In this document: in pieces, positions 61,561-64,000 of the stretch | Numbering within the stretch: position 1 is the first letter of the stretch | Layout: the number at the start of each line of letters is the position of its first letter | Source of the DNA: Streptomyces sp. NBC_00620 | GTDB lineage: Bacteria; Actinomycetota; Actinomycetes; Streptomycetales; Streptomycetaceae | DNA length: 64,000 nucleotides | Direction of reading: 5' to 3' | NCBI RefSeq assembly: GCF_026341825.1 | Contig: NZ_JAPENY010000001.1 | Span: forward strand, 1,798,001 to 1,862,000 | The notes under the pieces: model-generated | Seen by the model: the letters and a program-made list of their open reading frames with translations, nothing else | Database searches by the model: none | What the model was told of the DNA's origin: nothing | Program-made: the position numbers and the translations under genes

Positions 61561-62541
61561 TCAGTACGCAAGCGAGCGGTCGACGGCGTCGAGCACCCGG
61601 TCCAGGCCCGGAAGGTACTCGTCCTCCAGGCGTGCCGGCGGGTAGGGGGCGTGGTAGCCACCGACCCGCAGGACGGGTGCCTCCAAGTGGTAGAAGCACC
61701 GCTCCGTGATGCGGGCGGCGATCTCCGCGCCCGTGCCGAGGAACACCGGTGCCTCGTGCACCACGACCAGGTGGCGGGTCTTCTCCACCGAGGTCTGGAC
61801 GGAGTCGAAGTCGAGCGGGGACATCGAGCGCAGGTCCAGGACCTCGATCGACTTACCCTCCTCCTGGGCGGCCGCCGCGGCCTCCAGGCACACCTTCACC
61901 ATCGGGCCGTACGCGACGAGGGTCAGGTCGGTGCCCTCGCGCACCACGCGCGCCTTGTGCAGGGGTCCGGGGATCGCCTCCGTGTTGACCTCGGACTTGT
62001 CCCAGTAGCGCCGCTTCGGCTCGAAGAAGATCACCGGGTCGTTGCTCTGGATGGCCTGCTGCATCATCCAGTAGGCGTCGGACGCGGTCGACGGGGAGAC
62101 CACCTTCAGGCCCGACACATGCGCGAACAGCGCCTCCGGCGACTCCGAGTGGTGCTCGACCGCGCCGATGCCACCGCCGTACGGAATGCGGATGACGACG
62201 GGGAGCTTGATCTTGCCGAGCGCCCGCGCGTGCATCTTCGCCAGCTGCGTGACGATCTGGTCGTAGGCGGGGAAGACGAAACCGTCGAACTGGATCTCCA
62301 CCACCGGGCGGTAGCCGCGCAGTGCGAGACCGATCGCCGTGCCAACGATGCCCGACTCGGCGAGCGGGGTGTCGATGACCCGGTCCTCACCGAAGTCCTT
62401 CTGGAGTCCGTCGGTGACCCTGAAGACTCCGCCGAGCTTGCCGACGTCCTCGCCCATGATCAGGACCTTGGGGTCGGTTTCCAGGGCCTTGCGCAGCGAC
62501 TCGTTGATCGCCTTGGCCAGCGCCATCTTTTCCGCGGTCAT
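61561..62541 (-). CDS. bkdB: Branched-chain 2-oxoacid dehydrogenase E1 beta
   Basis: 326 aa. Transketolase-like Pyr domain with LMGEDVGKLGGVFRVTDGL and VIDTPLAESGIVGTAIGLAL; PYGGGIGAVEHHSESPEALF, SYDAY-like and HEAPVFLGTG C-terminal half. Together with E1alpha it decarboxylates branched-chain 2-oxoacids (from Val, Leu, Ile) using thiamine diphosphate. The start is two nt after the E1alpha stop, so it is coupled. GGGGAGGA precedes it. Same operon as E2, 19 nt away. Confidence 0.93.
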   Translation of the reverse strand: MTAEKMALAKAINESLRKALETDPKVLIMGEDVGKLGGVFRVTDGLQKDFGEDRVIDTPLAESGIVGTAIGLALRGYRPVVEIQFDGFVFPAYDQIVTQLAKMHARALGKIKLPVVIRIPYGGGIGAVEHHSESPEALFAHVSGLKVVSPSTASDAYWMMQQAIQSNDPVIFFEPKRRYWDKSEVNTEAIPGPLHKARVVREGTDLTLVAYGPMVKVCLEAAAAAQEEGKSIEVLDLRSMSPLDFDSVQTSVEKTRHLVVVHEAPVFLGTGAEIAARITERCFYHLEAPVLRVGGYHAPYPPARLEDEYLPGLDRVLDAVDRSLAY

Positions 62542-62543
62542 CG

Positions 62544-63764
62544 CTACTTGTCCTCCCCTTCGTCCGCGAACGACGCCTGGTAGGCGGCGAACTGGGCCCG
62601 CTCCTCGTCGACGAGCGCGTGCCCGTCCGCGTACACGTTCTCGAAGATGGCGAAGTGGTCCGGGTCCGGCATGGCCCGTACGACCTCGCGTACTCGTTTG
62701 CCCAACGCCTCGCTCTCGGCTTCGAGTTCCGCGAAAAATCCCTCGTCCGCGTGGTTTGAGGCCTCGAGATACGTGCGCATGCGCAGGATCGGGTCCTTCG
62801 CCTCCCACGACTCGGTCTCCTCGTCGGCCCGGTACTTGGTCGGGTCGTCGGAGGTGGTGTGCGCGCCCATCCGGTAGGTGAACGCCTCCACGAGCGTGGG
62901 GCCCTCGCCGCGGCGGGCCCGCTCCAGGGCCCACTTGGTGACGGCCAGGCAGGCGAGGACGTCGTTGCCGTCGACGCGGACGCCCGGGAAGCCGTAGCCC
63001 TGCGCGCGCTGGTAGAGCGGGACGCGGGTCTGCTTCTCGGTCGGCTCGGAGATGGCCCACTGGTTGTTCTGGCAGAAGAACACGACGGGGGCGTTGTAGA
63101 CCGCGGAGAAGGTGAACGATTCGGCGACGTCGCCCTGGCTGGAGGCGCCGTCTCCGAAGTACGCGATCACGGCCGAGTCGGCGCCGTCCTTGGTGATGCC
63201 CATGGCGTACCCGGTGGCGTGCAGGGTCTGCGAGCCGATGACGATCGTGTACAGGTGGAAGTTGTTGGTGTTCGGGTCCCAGCCGCCGTTGTTCACGCCG
63301 CGGAACATGCCGAGCAGGTTGGTCGGGTCGACCCCGCGGCACCAGGCGACGCCGTGCTCGCGGTAGGTCGGGAAGACGTAGTCGTCCTCGCGGGTGGCGC
63401 GCCCGGAGCCGATCTGGGCGGCCTCCTGGCCGAGCAGCGAGGCCCACAGGCCCAGCTCGCCCTGGCGCTGCAGGGAGGTGGCCTCGGCGTCGAAGCGGCG
63501 GGTCAGCACCATGTCCCGGTACAGGCCGCGCAGCTCCTCCGGGGTGATGTCGGCGACGTACGGGTCGTACGTGGCGTCCTTGACCCGCTTGCCCTCGGGG
63601 GTCAGCAGCTGAATGAGTTCAGGGTCTGCGCCCGGTGACTTGTTTGCGCCGGTGCGCTTGGCACCGCTCGCGGCGCGCTTCGTCCCGGTCGTGCCGGTGC
63701 TTGCGGCGCTCTTCGTACCGGCGCTGCGTCGCGGCTTCTGCGCGGCAGTGCTCTCCACGGTCAC
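62544..63764 (-). CDS. bkdA: Branched-chain 2-oxoacid dehydrogenase E1 alpha
   Basis: 406 aa. GTG 63764 with GGAGGAG 6 nt upstream. The first ~45 residues are Ala/Ser/Thr/Lys/Arg-rich and disordered. The ThDP-binding motif begins GDGASSQGD at 204 and ends with NN at 233-234. Also GSQTLHATGYAMG and the phosphorylation-loop-like YRMGAHTTSDDPTKYR. It supplies branched acyl-CoA starters for branched fatty acids and polyketides as well as catabolism. The operon's 236-nt upstream region has palindromic and repeated sequences. Confidence 0.93.
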   Translation of the reverse strand: MTVESTAAQKPRRSAGTKSAASTGTTGTKRAASGAKRTGANKSPGADPELIQLLTPEGKRVKDATYDPYVADITPEELRGLYRDMVLTRRFDAEATSLQRQGELGLWASLLGQEAAQIGSGRATREDDYVFPTYREHGVAWCRGVDPTNLLGMFRGVNNGGWDPNTNNFHLYTIVIGSQTLHATGYAMGITKDGADSAVIAYFGDGASSQGDVAESFTFSAVYNAPVVFFCQNNQWAISEPTEKQTRVPLYQRAQGYGFPGVRVDGNDVLACLAVTKWALERARRGEGPTLVEAFTYRMGAHTTSDDPTKYRADEETESWEAKDPILRMRTYLEASNHADEGFFAELEAESEALGKRVREVVRAMPDPDHFAIFENVYADGHALVDEERAQFAAYQASFADEGEDK

Positions 63765-63918
63765 GTGTGCTCCTCCGTCGGTCCGGCCCCCGGGGTTGCC
63801 GGTCGGCCAGTGCGGCTCGCCTGCTCCAGTACCCGTGCACGGGGTGGGTGCACTCGGCCGGGAACAGGCGTGACAGGTGCCCCGGCGAGCGCCCTGCAAC
63901 AGCCACGTTACCCAGTGC

Positions 63919-63934
63919 TTCACAATTCTGTGAA
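63919..63934. promoter_or_regulatory. Palindrome upstream of bkd operon
   Basis: TTCACA-ATTC-TGTGAA, perfect 6-bp arms. Further upstream, 63960-63974 and 63983-63997 are a 15-bp direct repeat (CGGATTTCCAACTAC / CGGATCTCCAAGTAC, 23-bp period). Both lie 155-235 nt before the E1alpha start, in AT-richer DNA, where an Lrp/AsnC-type or other regulator could bind. Confidence 0.5.
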
Positions 63935-64000
63935 ACCCCGCCTGACCTGCGATTTTGCTCGGATTTCCAACTACTTTTTAGTCGGATCTCCAAGTACATC

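Overview
The window is high-GC actinobacterial DNA and almost certainly Streptomyces. The evidence is the extreme third-position G/C, many GTG/TTG starts, SpoIIE-type phosphatases with RsbW-like ATPases, an XRE/DUF5753 + DUF397 pair, Tat and lipoprotein exports, a mycothiol-dependent-enzyme family member, and dispersed repeats of the kind found in Streptomyces chromosomes. Housekeeping genes (metG, aspS, a branched-chain 2-oxoacid dehydrogenase operon) and a perfect ParB-binding parS site at 41216-41231 suggest the conserved core near oriC, not an arm. No tRNA, rRNA, CRISPR, prophage or transposase was found.

Layout, left. 1-140: tail of an RsbW-like ATPase. 184-11559: M20 amidohydrolase, a conserved unknown protein that carries a dispersed repeat in frame, membrane SpoIIE phosphatase, SDR-type oxidoreductase, small membrane proteins, secreted SH3b protein, alpha/beta hydrolase, EEP-fold hydrolase and FUSC protein. 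11635-17970: Tat-exported PhoX-type phosphatase behind a two-unit PHO box, divergent from a VWA protein with a Glu/Pro-rich stalk; then metG with archaeal/eukaryotic-like signatures and a small conserved protein. 18020-21272: tightly overlapping operon DUF4956 - VTC polyphosphate-polymerase-like - secreted lipoprotein. 21514-26073: secreted FG-GAP protein and a PL1 pectate lyase.

Middle. 26248-31020 groups an exported collagen-like protein with Gly-Xaa-Thr triplets, a GT2-TPR glycosyltransferase, an exported cyclophilin and a DUF2079 membrane protein; this looks like a possible collagen glycoprotein maturation locus. 31293-35452 holds a sulfide/persulfide module: CstB-like dioxygenase-rhodanese fusion, a rhodanese, TauE/SafE exporter, CstR-like repressor and a membrane rhodanese, with three matching ATACCCC-N2-GGGGTAT operators. 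35449-37155 is a DUF397 / XRE-DUF5753 / ATPase set. 37247-39287 holds two Tat-exported intradiol-dioxygenase-like paralogues, with an iron-box-like site ahead of the first; a third, poly-Ser lipoprotein paralogue lies at 48133-48996.

Right. aspS and a PAS-GAF-PP2C-HATPase regulator diverge across parS. Then come an AI-2E family permease, cytochrome P450, pirin, SseB-like protein, acyl-CoA dehydrogenase, M18 aminopeptidase, a GlxA-type regulator with a LURP-one protein, nitrilase-family amidase, mycothiol-dependent DinB-like enzyme, GntR-MFS pair, a K15-type penicillin-binding DD-peptidase, and E1alpha-E1beta-E2 of a branched-chain 2-oxoacid dehydrogenase. Strong perfect inverted repeats at most convergent or downstream junctions act as likely terminators. 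Several genes have a TANNNT hexamer 4-7 nt before the start codon and no ribosome-binding site, so they are probably leaderless.
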